The position numbers and the translations under genes are program-made. From positions 4,526,001 to 4,590,000 of the forward strand of contig NZ_JAMLFW010000001.1 of assembly GCF_024256385.1 (NCBI RefSeq): 64,000 nucleotides of DNA, written 5' to 3'. The DNA comes from Anatilimnocola floriformis (lineage in GTDB: Bacteria; Planctomycetota; Planctomycetia; Pirellulales; Pirellulaceae). Of this stretch, positions 28,474-37,920 are shown in pieces. The first letter of the stretch is position 1; every line of letters starts with the position of its first letter. The notes beneath the pieces were generated by a model. It was not told where the DNA came from and made no database searches. It saw nothing but the letters and a program-made list of their open reading frames with translations.

Positions 28474-28962
28474 TTACAGCACTACGCTCGGCGAACCGGC
28501 CATGTCGACTTGCAAGTCGCCGGTCGCCGAATCGAACGTGATCCGCCGACCGACCTTGCCCCCCACATGTTCGGCCATGATGGGAATGCGCAGATTCTTC
28601 AGCAGTTGAATGACAATGGCGTGATTTTCTTTGCCGATTTGCAGCGGTCCCGAACTGCCGAACATGTTGGCTCCGCCGGCCACCTTGGCCACGAGGCCGG
28701 TGCGCGGGATGCCGTTTTCGGCGAGGATGGCGAGCATTTCTGGCAGCGCGGTATCGGCAAATTTGCCAGCCGGGCCAGGGCGATCCTGACCTTGCGGCAA
28801 CACGATGTGCGCGACGACGGCTGTTTTGCGCAGTTCGTGAAACAGCACGAGGCCGATGCACGAGCCGAGCACGGCGCGAGCGATCTCTCCCTGGGCGACC
28901 AGGGCGATCTGGGCCATGCCGACATTCGCTTCGGCTCTGCGCTCAGGTGCGGAACAAGTCAT
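28474..28962 (-). CDS. cheD: Chemoreceptor glutamine deamidase CheD
   Basis: The ATG at 28962 gives 162 residues; the longer frame overlaps the previous gene and has a Cys-rich non-family start. The catalytic Cys is in AVLGSCIGLVLF and the His is in AVVAHIVLPQG. The Thr/Gly segments KFADTALPEML and KVAGGANMFG match the family. CheD deamidates receptor glutamines and, in several bacteria, partners with CheC, whose homologue is encoded next to it here. Confidence 0.93.
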   Translation of the reverse strand: MTCSAPERRAEANVGMAQIALVAQGEIARAVLGSCIGLVLFHELRKTAVVAHIVLPQGQDRPGPAGKFADTALPEMLAILAENGIPRTGLVAKVAGGANMFGSSGPLQIGKENHAIVIQLLKNLRIPIMAEHVGGKVGRRITFDSATGDLQVDMAGSPSVVL

Positions 28963-29005
28963 GTGAGTTACTTTTCGTTCGTGAAGTTCAGGCGTTCGCA
29001 GGATT

Positions 29006-29638
29006 TCAGGCGTTCGCTGCGGAAGTTTGCACGGCGGTGAGCAAGGTTTGCAGCAATTCCTCGCTGGGAACAAAGAACAAACTCCAATTGACCTGCCGCT
29101 GGTCGAATTCAAACCTTGTGCGGCAGATCAAGGCTCGATCGCCAGCCAGCGATTGCCCGGCCAGCACTTGAGCGAGCACGCTGGCGCCAAAGTCCTGCAC
29201 GAAGAACGGCGCCGAGGGAATCAACTTGCGGCGCGTCAAACGCGTCAGTTCGTTGAGATAAGCCGAGGCTAGAATGTTGCCGGTTTCCATGACGGCCGAC
29301 TGATCGAGTTCCGACCATCCGGCATTGGCGACGACTTCACGGCCAAGCAAGCTCGCAGCGAGAGTGCGACCGTTCTCGTCGTCAAAGGCGAGAATGAGTT
29401 GGCCGCCCATTCCTCCTTGCACGCCGTCGCCCTGCACGCCGAGGACGACCATGGTGAGCAGGTCGTCGCCCATGTCGAGTTCGGCCGAGACTTCTTCGAG
29501 CGGCGCTTCGCGCAATTCATCGAGCGAGAGCGAGACGCGGCCATTGGTCCATTGCGACATGGCCAGCGAGGCGTGCTGCGTCGCCGCGGAGAAAAAGTCT
29601 CCGAGCAAAGCGGGATCAAAAGGTGCGGTGGCGTTCAC
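29006..29638 (-). CDS. CheC/CheX-type phosphatase family protein
   Basis: The frame starts with GTG at 29638 and encodes 210 residues. The phosphatase motif S-x3-E-x2-N is visible once: Ser114, Glu118 and Asn121 in DQSAVMETGNILASAYLN. Typical CheC proteins have two such sites; I could not find the second, so this may be a one-site member. A hydrophobic beta core (TMVVLGVQGDGVQGGMGGQ, QLILAFDDENG) fits the fold. Its position between cheA and cheD suggests it dephosphorylates CheY-P and interacts with CheD. Confidence 0.85.
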   Translation of the reverse strand: MNATAPFDPALLGDFFSAATQHASLAMSQWTNGRVSLSLDELREAPLEEVSAELDMGDDLLTMVVLGVQGDGVQGGMGGQLILAFDDENGRTLAASLLGREVVANAGWSELDQSAVMETGNILASAYLNELTRLTRRKLIPSAPFFVQDFGASVLAQVLAGQSLAGDRALICRTRFEFDQRQVNWSLFFVPSEELLQTLLTAVQTSAANA

Positions 29639-29658
29639 GTTTATTCTTTCTGCTGAAG

Positions 29659-32541
29659 CTAAGCGGGTTCGAGTTCATTTGCTGCGGTCTTGCGACCGGC
29701 CAGGCTGATGAGCGACGACACATCCAAAATCAAGGACACTCTGCCGTTGCCGAGGATGCTGGCCCCGGCCAAACCGGGCACATTGCGGTAATTCTCGGCG
29801 AGCGATTTGATGACGATGTCTTCTTCACCGAGTAATCCGTCCACGGCGAGCCCCATCTCGTGACCGTCGGTGCCGACGATGACGAGTGTGCGTTCGCCGT
29901 TGGTGGATGTCGCGGTTCGCAACGAGCCGTCGGCCCATTGCAACAGATTGTTGAGCTCAACGACCGAGATCACGCGGCCGCGAACGCGAGCAGTGCTCAG
30001 ACCATGCACCGTCGTCAGCGACTTCTCGCTCACGCGGACGATCTCAACGACCGACTCGACCGGCACGGCAAAGACGTCGCCCGAAATCACGGTAAGCAGG
30101 CTCGGCAGGATGGCCATCGTGAGCGGCAGCTTGATGGTGATTGTCGTGCCGACGCCGAACTGGCTGTCGAGCTCGACTACGCCGTTCAGCGATTCAATCT
30201 TGGAACGGACGATGTCCATGCCCATGCCGCGGCCGGAGATCTCCGTGACCTTTTCCGCGGTGCTGAAGCCCGGTGCCCAAATGAGTTGATAGGTCTGCTG
30301 CGTCGTCAGCCGTTCGGCATCGAGCGCGCTGATCAGACCTTTCGAAACCGCTTTGGCGCGAATCTTTTGCGGATCGAGACCGGCGCCGTCGTCGCGCACC
30401 TGAATCACCACGCGGTTGCCGCGGTGAAAAGCGTCGAGCGTAACGGTGCCTTGCGCTGGTTTACCGGCCGCGATGCGTTGCGCGGGAGACTCGATGCCGT
30501 GGTCCGCCGAGTTGCGCACCATGTGGATTAGCGGATCGCCGAGTTCATCGACCATACGCTTGTCGAGTTCGGTCTTTTCGCCGCGAATTACGAGCTGAAT
30601 GTCTTTGCCGTTGCTGCGGGTGATGTCGCGAATCACGCGTTTGAACCGCCCAAACAGCGGGCCGATCGGCACCATGCGGGTGTCCATCACGCTCTTTTGA
30701 ATGCCATCGGCAATGCGGTCGAGCTGATGCACGGCTTCGGAAACGCCGTTGACCATCGTGCGGGCCTGGCAGAGTTGTTCGAGATCGGTGCGAACGACTT
30801 CGAGGTCGCCGCGAATCTGCTGCACGTGCCGGCGAACGATTTTCATGAACGGGGTTTCGGCACCGGCGCCACTGGCCTGGTCGGCCTCGCTGAGGATATT
30901 TTCCAGCAGCGTGCCGACATTGGCGAGCGAATAGACCGATTGCTTGCGCGTCGACAGACTTTTCAGCTGATCGCCCAGCTGCGCGAAGCGGGCTTTGTTG
31001 ATCACCAGCTGCCCGGCGAGGTTCATCAGCTGATCGAGGCGTTCGATATCGACACGAATCGTTTCGGCGGGTTTGTCTTTGCTCGCGGCAGCATCGGCCT
31101 TGTTGCGGCCGTTGTCTTTGACCCCTTCGCTCTTCACTTCGGCTTCGTCGTGATCGCCAGAAGCATGTTCGGCAACCGCTTCGCAGCGTTCTGGCTTGGC
31201 AGCAACACTCGGTGTTGTCTCGGCCGGCGATGTACACATTGCGTGGACGATATGTTCGAGCTCGATGCTACGAATGCCTTCGAGATCGATCTCGCGGCGG
31301 ATCGACTTCTCGGAAATCTCGGTCGCGACTGCGAACACGAGCCGCTGCAGATCGACGGCGGTATCGAGTTGCTTTTCCGAAGGTTCGCGGAAGAACAGCT
31401 CGCCCAAGCAGCCGAGGCGATCGAAAATAACTTGAGCTTTCAGCTCGGCGAGTTGCAACCCCGCCTCGAGCATCACCACGCCGCCGATCACGCGTTGTTC
31501 GAGCGGAGCGGCCGCGATGATCTGAGCGCGCTCTGCATCCGTAAAGCTGGCAACTTGAATGATCGCTGGCGGAGGTGGCGGTGGCAGCGGCTTGGCTTCC
31601 ATCGCGGCAAACGCCATGTGGCGAGCAGCGCGGAGCTTCGGATACGCCTCGTCGTACGAGTCTGGACTGCGCTGGCCGGCTTGCAGGACGACGACAAAGG
31701 CCCGCAGCGAATCGACGGCAATCAGCAGTGCATCGGAGAGTTCCGGCGTGATCGAGCGGCGCTCTTCACGCAGCACCTGTAGCAGATCTTCCATCGCGTG
31801 CGCAAGTTTTGCCGTGCGATGCAATCCGATCGAAGCAGCCGAGCCTTTGATGCGATGGCAGAACACCAGCAACGCATCGACGTCGGCTTCCACGCCGTTG
31901 ACGAGGAGTTCGGCGAGGGCGTCGAGTGTTTCTTCGGTTTCGCCGATGAAAATCGAGAGGTACTTCGCTGGCACGTCGGTTTCATCGACGACATCGCCGA
32001 AGCTATCGACGGGCACATCGATGACGGGTTTCACAACCGGTGGAGCAGCAGGAATACTGATTGGCGCGTCGCTGACTTTCGCCGGCGCACCGCTCGAGAT
32101 TCCGGCGCCGGCCAGCAGTTGCTGAATGGCGGCGACTTCTTCCAGGCAGGCGACTTCCGGCGCGTCTTGATCTTTCAGTCGATCGACCATGCCGGTCAAA
32201 CGATCGAACGCTTGAAACATCACATCGATCACCGGCCGCGAAATGGTCAGGTTGCCATGGCGGGCGGCGTCGAAGACGTTTTCGACTTTGTGCGTCAAGC
32301 TGTTGATGTCGGTCAGCTGCAGCATCGCCGACAGCCCCTTCAGGCTATGGGCGTCGCGAAACATTTCGTTGAGCAGTTCAGCATCGGGCTGCAACTGCAC
32401 ATCGTCGCCCAGCGCGCGAGCCAGTTCGTCGAGCGTGAGGAGATTTTCGTTCAGGCGCGTGAGATATCCCTGCGACTCATCGAGGAAGTCGCTGAGCATC
32501 GTCGCCATGAAATCGTCGTCCAAACCCAGGTTGTTCGACAT
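29659..32541 (-). CDS. cheA: Chemotaxis histidine kinase CheA
   Basis: The ATG at 32541 overlaps the cheR stop by one base (TAATG), which settles the start; the protein has 960 residues. There are two Hpt domains, the first with His65 in DAHSLKGLSAM and the second near residue 230 with CHRIKGSAASIG. A proline-rich linker, the dimerisation domain and the HATPase follow (N-box NSADHGIESP near 680, G-boxes RDDGAGLDP and GRGMGMDIVRSKI). A CheW-like receptor-coupling domain ends the protein. Two Hpt sites are unusual but known. It phosphorylates CheY and CheB. Confidence 0.95.
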   Translation of the reverse strand: MSNNLGLDDDFMATMLSDFLDESQGYLTRLNENLLTLDELARALGDDVQLQPDAELLNEMFRDAHSLKGLSAMLQLTDINSLTHKVENVFDAARHGNLTISRPVIDVMFQAFDRLTGMVDRLKDQDAPEVACLEEVAAIQQLLAGAGISSGAPAKVSDAPISIPAAPPVVKPVIDVPVDSFGDVVDETDVPAKYLSIFIGETEETLDALAELLVNGVEADVDALLVFCHRIKGSAASIGLHRTAKLAHAMEDLLQVLREERRSITPELSDALLIAVDSLRAFVVVLQAGQRSPDSYDEAYPKLRAARHMAFAAMEAKPLPPPPPPAIIQVASFTDAERAQIIAAAPLEQRVIGGVVMLEAGLQLAELKAQVIFDRLGCLGELFFREPSEKQLDTAVDLQRLVFAVATEISEKSIRREIDLEGIRSIELEHIVHAMCTSPAETTPSVAAKPERCEAVAEHASGDHDEAEVKSEGVKDNGRNKADAAASKDKPAETIRVDIERLDQLMNLAGQLVINKARFAQLGDQLKSLSTRKQSVYSLANVGTLLENILSEADQASGAGAETPFMKIVRRHVQQIRGDLEVVRTDLEQLCQARTMVNGVSEAVHQLDRIADGIQKSVMDTRMVPIGPLFGRFKRVIRDITRSNGKDIQLVIRGEKTELDKRMVDELGDPLIHMVRNSADHGIESPAQRIAAGKPAQGTVTLDAFHRGNRVVIQVRDDGAGLDPQKIRAKAVSKGLISALDAERLTTQQTYQLIWAPGFSTAEKVTEISGRGMGMDIVRSKIESLNGVVELDSQFGVGTTITIKLPLTMAILPSLLTVISGDVFAVPVESVVEIVRVSEKSLTTVHGLSTARVRGRVISVVELNNLLQWADGSLRTATSTNGERTLVIVGTDGHEMGLAVDGLLGEEDIVIKSLAENYRNVPGLAGASILGNGRVSLILDVSSLISLAGRKTAANELEPA

Positions 32542-33416
32542 TAGGCAGTTCCTTGAGCGAGACCTTGGGTGGTGCGCAGCTCGGGCTTGCGATGCAGCCA
32601 CGACTGCAGCCGTTCGAAACCGCGAGTTAAATCCGCGACACCTTCGGCAGGGCCGGTCACCAGCATGCCGCCAGGCTTGAGCGCGGCCTCGACGTTGCGC
32701 ATCACCGGCTGCTTCGAGTCAGCGTCAAAATAAATCAGCACGTTCTTGACGAAGATCACGTCGAAGAGCGCGGCCCGCAGCGGTTGCAGCAGGTTGTGTT
32801 GTTTGAACGAAGTCCACTGCGTGAGCACCGGTTGAGCATCCCAACCATCGCCCGCTTGTTTGAAAAATCGCGTGCGGCAGTTGTCGGGAACCAAACGCAT
32901 CGCACGCACACCAAAGTGGGCACGCTTGGCTTGATCGACCGCATCGACACCAATGTCGGTGCCGACGATATCGATCTTCCATTCGCGATAGTTCGAAATC
33001 TTGTCGGCGATGCAACAGGCAATGGTGTGTGCTTCGTCACCCGTGCTGCACGCAGCCGACCACACTCGCAGGGTCTTCGCGCGCTGGCCGCGACGCACCG
33101 CGTTTTGAATCTCGGTGAGATAGGTATTGCTGAACCAATCCCACTGATTCGCGTCACGAAACAAATACGTTTCGTGGGTGGTAATCTCTTGCAGAAACGC
33201 ATCCCACTCGGCGTGATCGGCAGACAGCTTGCGCAGATGATCGAAATATCGATCAAAGCACGTGATGCCGGTCGCCTTCAGTCGCCGCCGCAAGCGGTTC
33301 GACAGCAGCGTCTTTTTCTGAGCGGAAATGCGAATGCCGGTCCGTTCATAGATCAGATCAGCGTAACGGCTGAGCTGAGCATCGGTGACTTGCTGAGTTA
33401 ATGCGGCGGTGGTCAT
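32541..33416 (-). CDS. cheR: Chemoreceptor methyltransferase CheR
   Basis: The protein has 291 residues. An N-terminal helical domain (YADLIYERTGIRISAQKK, LSNRLRRRLKATG) is followed by the SAM-binding domain with TTHETYLFRDANQW and VWSAACSTGDEAHTIA, then DVIFVKNVLIYFD and LKPGGMLVTGPAEG. It methylates receptor glutamates. It lies 73 bases after the receptor gene, and its stop overlaps the cheA start. Confidence 0.95.
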   Translation of the reverse strand: MTTAALTQQVTDAQLSRYADLIYERTGIRISAQKKTLLSNRLRRRLKATGITCFDRYFDHLRKLSADHAEWDAFLQEITTHETYLFRDANQWDWFSNTYLTEIQNAVRRGQRAKTLRVWSAACSTGDEAHTIACCIADKISNYREWKIDIVGTDIGVDAVDQAKRAHFGVRAMRLVPDNCRTRFFKQAGDGWDAQPVLTQWTSFKQHNLLQPLRAALFDVIFVKNVLIYFDADSKQPVMRNVEAALKPGGMLVTGPAEGVADLTRGFERLQSWLHRKPELRTTQGLAQGTA

Positions 33417-33489
33417 GACAGGCGGGTGGGATGGAGGAGGCGGGAAGATCCGCGGGCCAAATTGCCCGCGGAGTTAGTGGCAGACGGCC

Positions 33490-35364
33490 TTAGGCACGTT
33501 GCGTAACGGGCCGTTGAACCGAACCGGTCGAGCGACCGCGGGCCAATTCGACTTGAGGCTTGCTATACGACCGTTGTTCGGTCGCTTCCACTTGGAACCG
33601 GCCCACCAGGTCGCGCAGGGCAGCCGCTTGAGCGCCCAGCTGTTCGCTGCTCGAAGCCATTTCTTCGCTGCCAGCGGCCGATTGCTCGGTCACTCGCGAG
33701 ACTTGCTGAATGGCGTTCGACACTTCGTTGGCGTTCTGGGCCTGTTCGACCGTCGCATCAGCGATCTCGCCGATCCGCTTGGCCGTTCCCTCGACACCTT
33801 GAATGATCTTGGTCAACGAGCCGCCGGTTTGCTCGCTGAGCTGAGCACCTTCTTCAACGCGTTGCGTCGATTCCTTGATCAGCTTCGAAATTTCCTTGGC
33901 CGCTTCGCTCGAGCGTTCGGCCAGCTTGCGAACTTCATCGGCCACCACCGCAAAGCCAAGGCCATGTTCGCCAGCTCGAGCCGCTTCGATGGCAGCGTTC
34001 AGGGCGAGCAGATTCGTTTGGCTGGCGATCTCCGAAATCACTTGAATGATTTCGCTGATCTGGCTCGACGAAGTCTTGATGCGGGCCATGGCATCGATCG
34101 ACTTCTTCACGGCAGCGCCACCTTCTTCGGCCAGGCTGCTGGTTTCTTTGGCAACTTTATTGGCAGCGCCGGCGTTTTCTTTGACGGCTTCGATGCTGCG
34201 GGTGAGTTCTTCGATCGAAGCACTCATCTGTTCGACCGAGGCGCTCTGCGTTTGAGCACCTTGAGCGAGCGTCTGAGCACTCTCTGAAACGACCCGCGAG
34301 CCTTCGGTGAATTGGGCCGAGCCTTCGACGACTTGCGAGATCACATCACGCAGATCGGCGAGCATGCGACGCAAACCATTGGCGAGTTCGCCGATGGCGT
34401 CGTCACCGGTGACGGTCACTTCGCGAGTCAGATCGCCGGCAGCGGCGGCTTGAACGACGCCGAGGAGTTGATCGACCTTGTTACGCAGGTCTTCTTGCTG
34501 TTCCCGTTCGCGGCGTTGATTCTCGAGTGCGGCGGCGCGAGCGCGAACCGCATCGGTAATATTCGAAGCGTACTTGATGACCTTGTACGTCTTACCGCTC
34601 TTGTTGAGCAGCGAGCTGTAGCGCGCTTGAATCCAGACTTCGGCGCCGCCCTTGCCGAAGCGTTGGAATTCGCCTTCTTGCGATTCGCCGCGGCCGAGCT
34701 TGTTCCAGAATTCGCGATATTCGCCGGTCCGGCTGTATTGTTCGTCGACGAACATGCGGTGATGCTTGCCGCGGATTTCGCTCAGGTTGTAACCGACTGT
34801 CTTCAGGAAGTTTTCGTTGGCCGTGATGATCGTGCCATCGATTTCGAACTCGATGACGGCTTGAGCCGAGCTGATGGCGGCGATTTGATTTTCATAATCG
34901 AGGGCTTGCTCGCGGCGACGCATGTCTTCGGTGATGTCGCTGGCGTACTTGATCACTTTGTACGTTTCGCCGTTCGCGTCGATCAGCGCGCTGTAACGAG
35001 CTTGAATCCAGATTTCCTTGCCACCCTTGCCGAAGCGTTGGAACTCACCACTCTGCGATTCGCCACGGCCGAGGCGAGTCCAAAAGTTGCGATATTCGGG
35101 GCTGCGTGCATATTCCGCGTCGACAAACTTCTGGTGATGCTGGCCTTGGATTTCGGCCAGCGTGTAGCCCACGGTGTTCAAAAAGTTTTCGTTGGCCGTA
35201 ATGATCGTGCCATCAGGCTGAAACTCGATCACGGCAAAGGCAGCGCCGATGGCGGCGAGCTGGGCTTGCGAGTCGAACAGCAGCGCCGAGTTGTCGGCAG
35301 CCGCAGTTTTGGTGGTTTTGGTAGCGGTCTTTTTGGCGGCAGGTTTCTTGGAATTGGCAGTCAT
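33490..35364 (-). CDS. Soluble methyl-accepting receptor with two PAS domains
   Basis: The ATG at 35364 follows GAGG; the longer upstream frame reads through a repeat region and is rejected. The product has 624 residues and no membrane helix. A Lys/Ala/Thr-rich start leads into two near-duplicate PAS domains, with [17 protein letters not shown] and [17 protein letters not shown], each ending YKVIKYAS-x-IT. A HAMP-like linker follows, then the signalling hairpin with the tip [20 protein letters not shown]. It probably senses a cytoplasmic cue (redox or ligand) through PAS and feeds CheA via CheW. Confidence 0.93.
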   Translation of the reverse strand: MTANSKKPAAKKTATKTTKTAAADNSALLFDSQAQLAAIGAAFAVIEFQPDGTIITANENFLNTVGYTLAEIQGQHHQKFVDAEYARSPEYRNFWTRLGRGESQSGEFQRFGKGGKEIWIQARYSALIDANGETYKVIKYASDITEDMRRREQALDYENQIAAISSAQAVIEFEIDGTIITANENFLKTVGYNLSEIRGKHHRMFVDEQYSRTGEYREFWNKLGRGESQEGEFQRFGKGGAEVWIQARYSSLLNKSGKTYKVIKYASNITDAVRARAAALENQRREREQQEDLRNKVDQLLGVVQAAAAGDLTREVTVTGDDAIGELANGLRRMLADLRDVISQVVEGSAQFTEGSRVVSESAQTLAQGAQTQSASVEQMSASIEELTRSIEAVKENAGAANKVAKETSSLAEEGGAAVKKSIDAMARIKTSSSQISEIIQVISEIASQTNLLALNAAIEAARAGEHGLGFAVVADEVRKLAERSSEAAKEISKLIKESTQRVEEGAQLSEQTGGSLTKIIQGVEGTAKRIGEIADATVEQAQNANEVSNAIQQVSRVTEQSAAGSEEMASSSEQLGAQAAALRDLVGRFQVEATEQRSYSKPQVELARGRSTGSVQRPVTQRA

Positions 35365-35471
35365 GTGCAGGGCCTCGTAACTGGAAGGAAGTGTGCGTGC
35401 GGTAGTGCGAAAGGTTGGATAAAAGCGCAGGGGAATCGACACGCGCTCATCCAAGCGCGCAGTTTTGTTGC

Positions 35472-35545
35472 TGCGAGTACGCAGATTTCTGGCTGCGAAG
35501 ACGCAGATTTTTGCCGCGAATACGCAGGGGTACTGCGAGTGCGCA
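35472..35545. promoter_or_regulatory. Four spaced TGCG-N4-CGCA dyads upstream of the receptor gene
   Basis: Twelve-base dyads start at 35472, 35494, 35515 and 35534 (TGCGAGTACGCA, TGCGAAGACGCA, CGCGAATACGCA, TGCGAGTGCGCA). The spacing of 22, 21 and 19 bases is about two helical turns. They lie between cheW and the receptor gene, about 110-180 bases upstream of its ATG. They may bind a dimeric regulator, or be a decayed tandem repeat. Confidence 0.5.
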
Positions 35546-35591
35546 GCAACAGGCGGGAAGCAAAGGCGGGAGTTGAAGGATCTCGGCAACG

Positions 35592-36095
35592 CTAGCGCGC
35601 CGCCGGCTCGCGATTGATGTCTTCGAGCACGATCTTTTCGATATCGAGCAGGATCAGCAGCCGATCCTTGAGCTTGGCCAGGCCCACGAGATACTCGCGG
35701 CCCAGCCCAGCCACTGTCGGTGGCGGCGGAGCGATTTGTTCCTGCGAAATTCGCAGGACTTCGCTGACTGCATCGACGATGACGCCGATGGTTTTGCCAC
35801 CAACGTTGGCCACCATGATGCGAGTTTCGTCGGTCGGCTCGGTTTCCGGCAGACCAAAACGCAGCTTGAGATCGATGATTGGAATCACCGTGCTGCGAAG
35901 ATTTATCAGACCTTTGACATAGATCGGCGTCTGCGGCATCCGGGTGATTTCACCAACCAGGATGATCTCGCGGACCTTCTTGATCTCAATGCCATACTCT
36001 TCGTCGGCCAGGCGGAAGCTGACGAGTTGCATCGTCCCTTCCGTCTCATTGCCTGATGGCGCGCGCGTCGGCGCGTCAACCGTTGCAATCGACAT
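35592..36095 (-). CDS. cheW: Chemotaxis coupling protein CheW
   Basis: The ATG at 36095 gives 167 residues and removes an unlikely 14-residue extension. [20 protein letters not shown], then [27 protein letters not shown] and a [10 protein letters not shown] segment, are canonical CheW. It joins receptor arrays to CheA. It is the first gene of the operon and is separated from the receptor gene by the dyad region, so the receptor and later genes may have their own promoter. Confidence 0.95.
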   Translation of the reverse strand: MSIATVDAPTRAPSGNETEGTMQLVSFRLADEEYGIEIKKVREIILVGEITRMPQTPIYVKGLINLRSTVIPIIDLKLRFGLPETEPTDETRIMVANVGGKTIGVIVDAVSEVLRISQEQIAPPPPTVAGLGREYLVGLAKLKDRLLILLDIEKIVLEDINREPAAR

Positions 36096-36305
36096 ACTTA
36101 CTGCCCCCAATAAGTTCGAATGTTGTGCGGGTTGCACTTACATATTTACGATGCAAATAGGCAGCACGCCGGCAAACACGGGGGGATTTGTCATTTTCGC
36201 GGTAATTGGCACGGCTTCGCCAGGCAGCAAAAAGAGTACTGCTGCCACAATTTGACAGAACACTGCCGGAGCATGCGGAATAACTATTCCGCGGCGCGCG
36301 ACAGT

Positions 36306-37106
36306 TTACGCAAAATAACGAACGGCGTTTTCAAACACCGCCAAGCCATCGCCGCGTTCACGCTGTTCGCGCGTCCAGCGGGGATGATGTGTCGGATCGA
36401 TGTGCCGTTCGGGATGCGGCATGAGGCCGAAGACGCGACCAGTATCGTCGCACAGACCGGCGACATTCAATTGCGCACCGTTGGGGTTCAACGGATAAGG
36501 AAGCAAACCGTTGCTGGCCAAGGCGACATTCGCCGCACTGCCGTCCTGCGGCAGATCGTAACGCAGCGCGAGTTGGCCGTTCGTTTCGAGCTGAGAGAGC
36601 GTGGCCGCATCGCGGGCGATGAACTTCCCTTCGGCGTGCGCGATCGGCAGGTACATCGATTCGATGCCTTGCAGAAAAACACCTTTGCTGCTGGCCGTGC
36701 GGAGCGAAACCCAGCGGTCTTCAAATTTGCCGCTGTCGTTGAGCGTGAGCGTGGCTTGCGGCTCATCGGCCCGATCGGGGAGGAGAATGCCCGATTTGAT
36801 CAGAATCTGAAAGCCGTTGCAGATTCCAAGAATCAACTTCCCCGCCGCGCGAAATTCCTGCAGCGTGTCGCGCAGGTGATGCCGAATTTGATTGCCAAAA
36901 ATGCGACCAGCCGAAAGATCGTCGCCGTAGCTAAAGCCACCCGGAATGCCCAGGATCTGAAAATCGGCGGCGAGCGATGGTTTTTCCAGCAGACGATTCA
37001 GATGAAAAACTTCTGGCCGCGCGCCGGCCGTTTGAAACGCAAAAGCGGTTTCCTGATCGCAATTGCTTCCCGGAGCCCGCAAAATCAATACACGCGGCGT
37101 GGCCAT
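36306..37106 (-). CDS. purQ: Phosphoribosylformylglycinamidine synthase subunit PurQ
   Basis: The ATG at 37106 lies close behind GGGAAGG, so the upstream part of the frame, which reads through a repeat, is excluded. The protein has 266 residues of class I glutamine amidotransferase type: APGSNCDQETAFAF, LGIPGGFSYGDDLSAG, the nucleophile Cys in LILGICNGFQ, and the His/Glu pair in LMPHPERHID. It supplies ammonia from glutamine to the small PurL in purine synthesis. purL and purS are not in the window. Confidence 0.95.
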   Translation of the reverse strand: MATPRVLILRAPGSNCDQETAFAFQTAGARPEVFHLNRLLEKPSLAADFQILGIPGGFSYGDDLSAGRIFGNQIRHHLRDTLQEFRAAGKLILGICNGFQILIKSGILLPDRADEPQATLTLNDSGKFEDRWVSLRTASSKGVFLQGIESMYLPIAHAEGKFIARDAATLSQLETNGQLALRYDLPQDGSAANVALASNGLLPYPLNPNGAQLNVAGLCDDTGRVFGLMPHPERHIDPTHHPRWTREQRERGDGLAVFENAVRYFA

Positions 37107-37170
37107 CGACCTTCCCTGCGCAAGAAGAGTGTTTCTGAGTGCAAAAACCTGAAGGATTTCCCAAGGTAAC

Positions 37171-37202
37171 AGGGGCCAGGGGCCAGAGCATAGGGGCCAG
37201 GA
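37171..37202. repeat. GGGGCCAG short direct repeats
   Basis: GGGGCCAG occurs three times in about 30 bases (37172, 37179 and 37193), just upstream of purQ. Such CAGGGGCCAGG runs look like slippage-prone or scattered intergenic sequence. No function is suggested beyond lying in the purQ promoter region. Confidence 0.5.
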
Positions 37203-37287
37203 CGGTTGGATTCGCTCGACATCGCCACGCAATTTGCCCGCCCCTAGTCGCGCGCCAAATCATGTTGTAGATTAGACGTACCTCTTC

Positions 37288-37361
37288 GGGCGGCTAGCTC
37301 AGTTGGTTAGAGCACCATGCTCACACCGTGGGGGTCGCAGGTTCGAATCCTGTGCCGCCCA
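37288..37361 (+). tRNA. tRNA-Val (CAC anticodon)
   Basis: The acceptor strands GGGCGGC and GCCGCCC pair fully, with discriminator A. The D arm is GCTCAGTTGGTTAGAGC, the anticodon stem CCATG/CGTGG has one G-T pair, and the loop CTCACAC places CAC at the anticodon, which reads GTG valine codons. The T arm is GCAGG-TTCGAAT-CCTGT. CCA is not encoded. A terminator follows at 37442-37472. Confidence 0.96.
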
Positions 37362-37441
37362 CTCTGTTTTCTACTGCACTCTGTGCTGTAGAAAGCGCGC
37401 GACCCTGAATCAGGCTGCGAAGCGCTGATTTCAGAATGATT

Positions 37442-37472
37442 AAAAAGCGACTCCTTGTGGGTCGCTTTTTTT
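37442..37472 (+). terminator. Rho-independent terminator of tRNA-Val
   Basis: A GC-rich stem with a single bulged T (AGCGAC-T-CC / GGGTCGCT), loop TTGT, is flanked by an A-run before and seven Ts after. It is about 80 bases downstream of the tRNA. A near-identical inverted copy is at 39727-39757. Confidence 0.85.
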
Positions 37473-37758
37473 GTTCTTCAGTTCAGTGCATCCACCTTCA
37501 CCGTGCTGCTGCACTTCATTTTGCGTCACTCGTGCGCCGGATTTTGCGTCACCCTTGGCTCCTCGCTGGTAGTGACCTCGGTGATTTGGAGGTAGTGCTT
37601 CGTCGCCACCAGCTGGGAGTTACCCGGCAGAGCTTGAGAAATGGTATCTCAGCAAGTGGTGGTCGATTCCTATCTCTATCGCATTCATCGGCCTGCCCGC
37701 CATCGTCGAATATGATTCAGCAGGTGTTGCAATGGCTGGGCATTTTGGAGAAAGCGGA
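37473..37758. other. Gene-poor stretch, possible gene remnant
   Basis: No complete gene is seen. In the frame of the small CDS at 37759 the DNA is open from 37585 and reads AELEKWYLSKWWSIPISIAF, which looks protein-like. It may be the 3' remnant of a longer gene that has lost its start. A different 108-codon frame begins inside the tRNA terminator and is not credible. Confidence 0.35.
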
Positions 37759-37890
37759 ATGAACTACATGATCAAGTTTGTCGGTGGGCCGCTTGACGGT
37801 ACTTACGAGTTTCCGAACTTCTCGCCGAGGCACGTTCCCCATAGCAATCTGAACTGGCGGAATAGGGCGTCTTCATGGGGCATATTTTAG
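37759..37890 (+). CDS. Small protein with FVGGPLDG motif
   Basis: The ATG at 37759 has GGAG eight bases upstream and opens a 43-codon frame. The product begins MNYMIKFVGGPLDGTYEFPN and ends ASSWGIF. A start with (F)VGGPLDG is shared by many small uncharacterised bacterial and phage proteins. The frame is open further upstream, so this could instead be the end of a truncated longer gene. No function can be given. Confidence 0.4.
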   Translation: MNYMIKFVGGPLDGTYEFPNFSPRHVPHSNLNWRNRASSWGIF

Positions 37891-37920
37891 GCGGAATTGA
37901 GGTAAGCTGCGTACCTTTCC

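Noticed and set aside
34312-35595. 427-codon plus-strand frame opposite the chemoreceptor
   Set aside because: Antisense shadow of the receptor and the upstream repeat; no ribosome-binding site or domain.
37436-37762. 108-codon frame after tRNA-Val
   Set aside because: It begins inside the tRNA terminator hairpin and has no ribosome-binding site. The small frame at 37759 is better supported.
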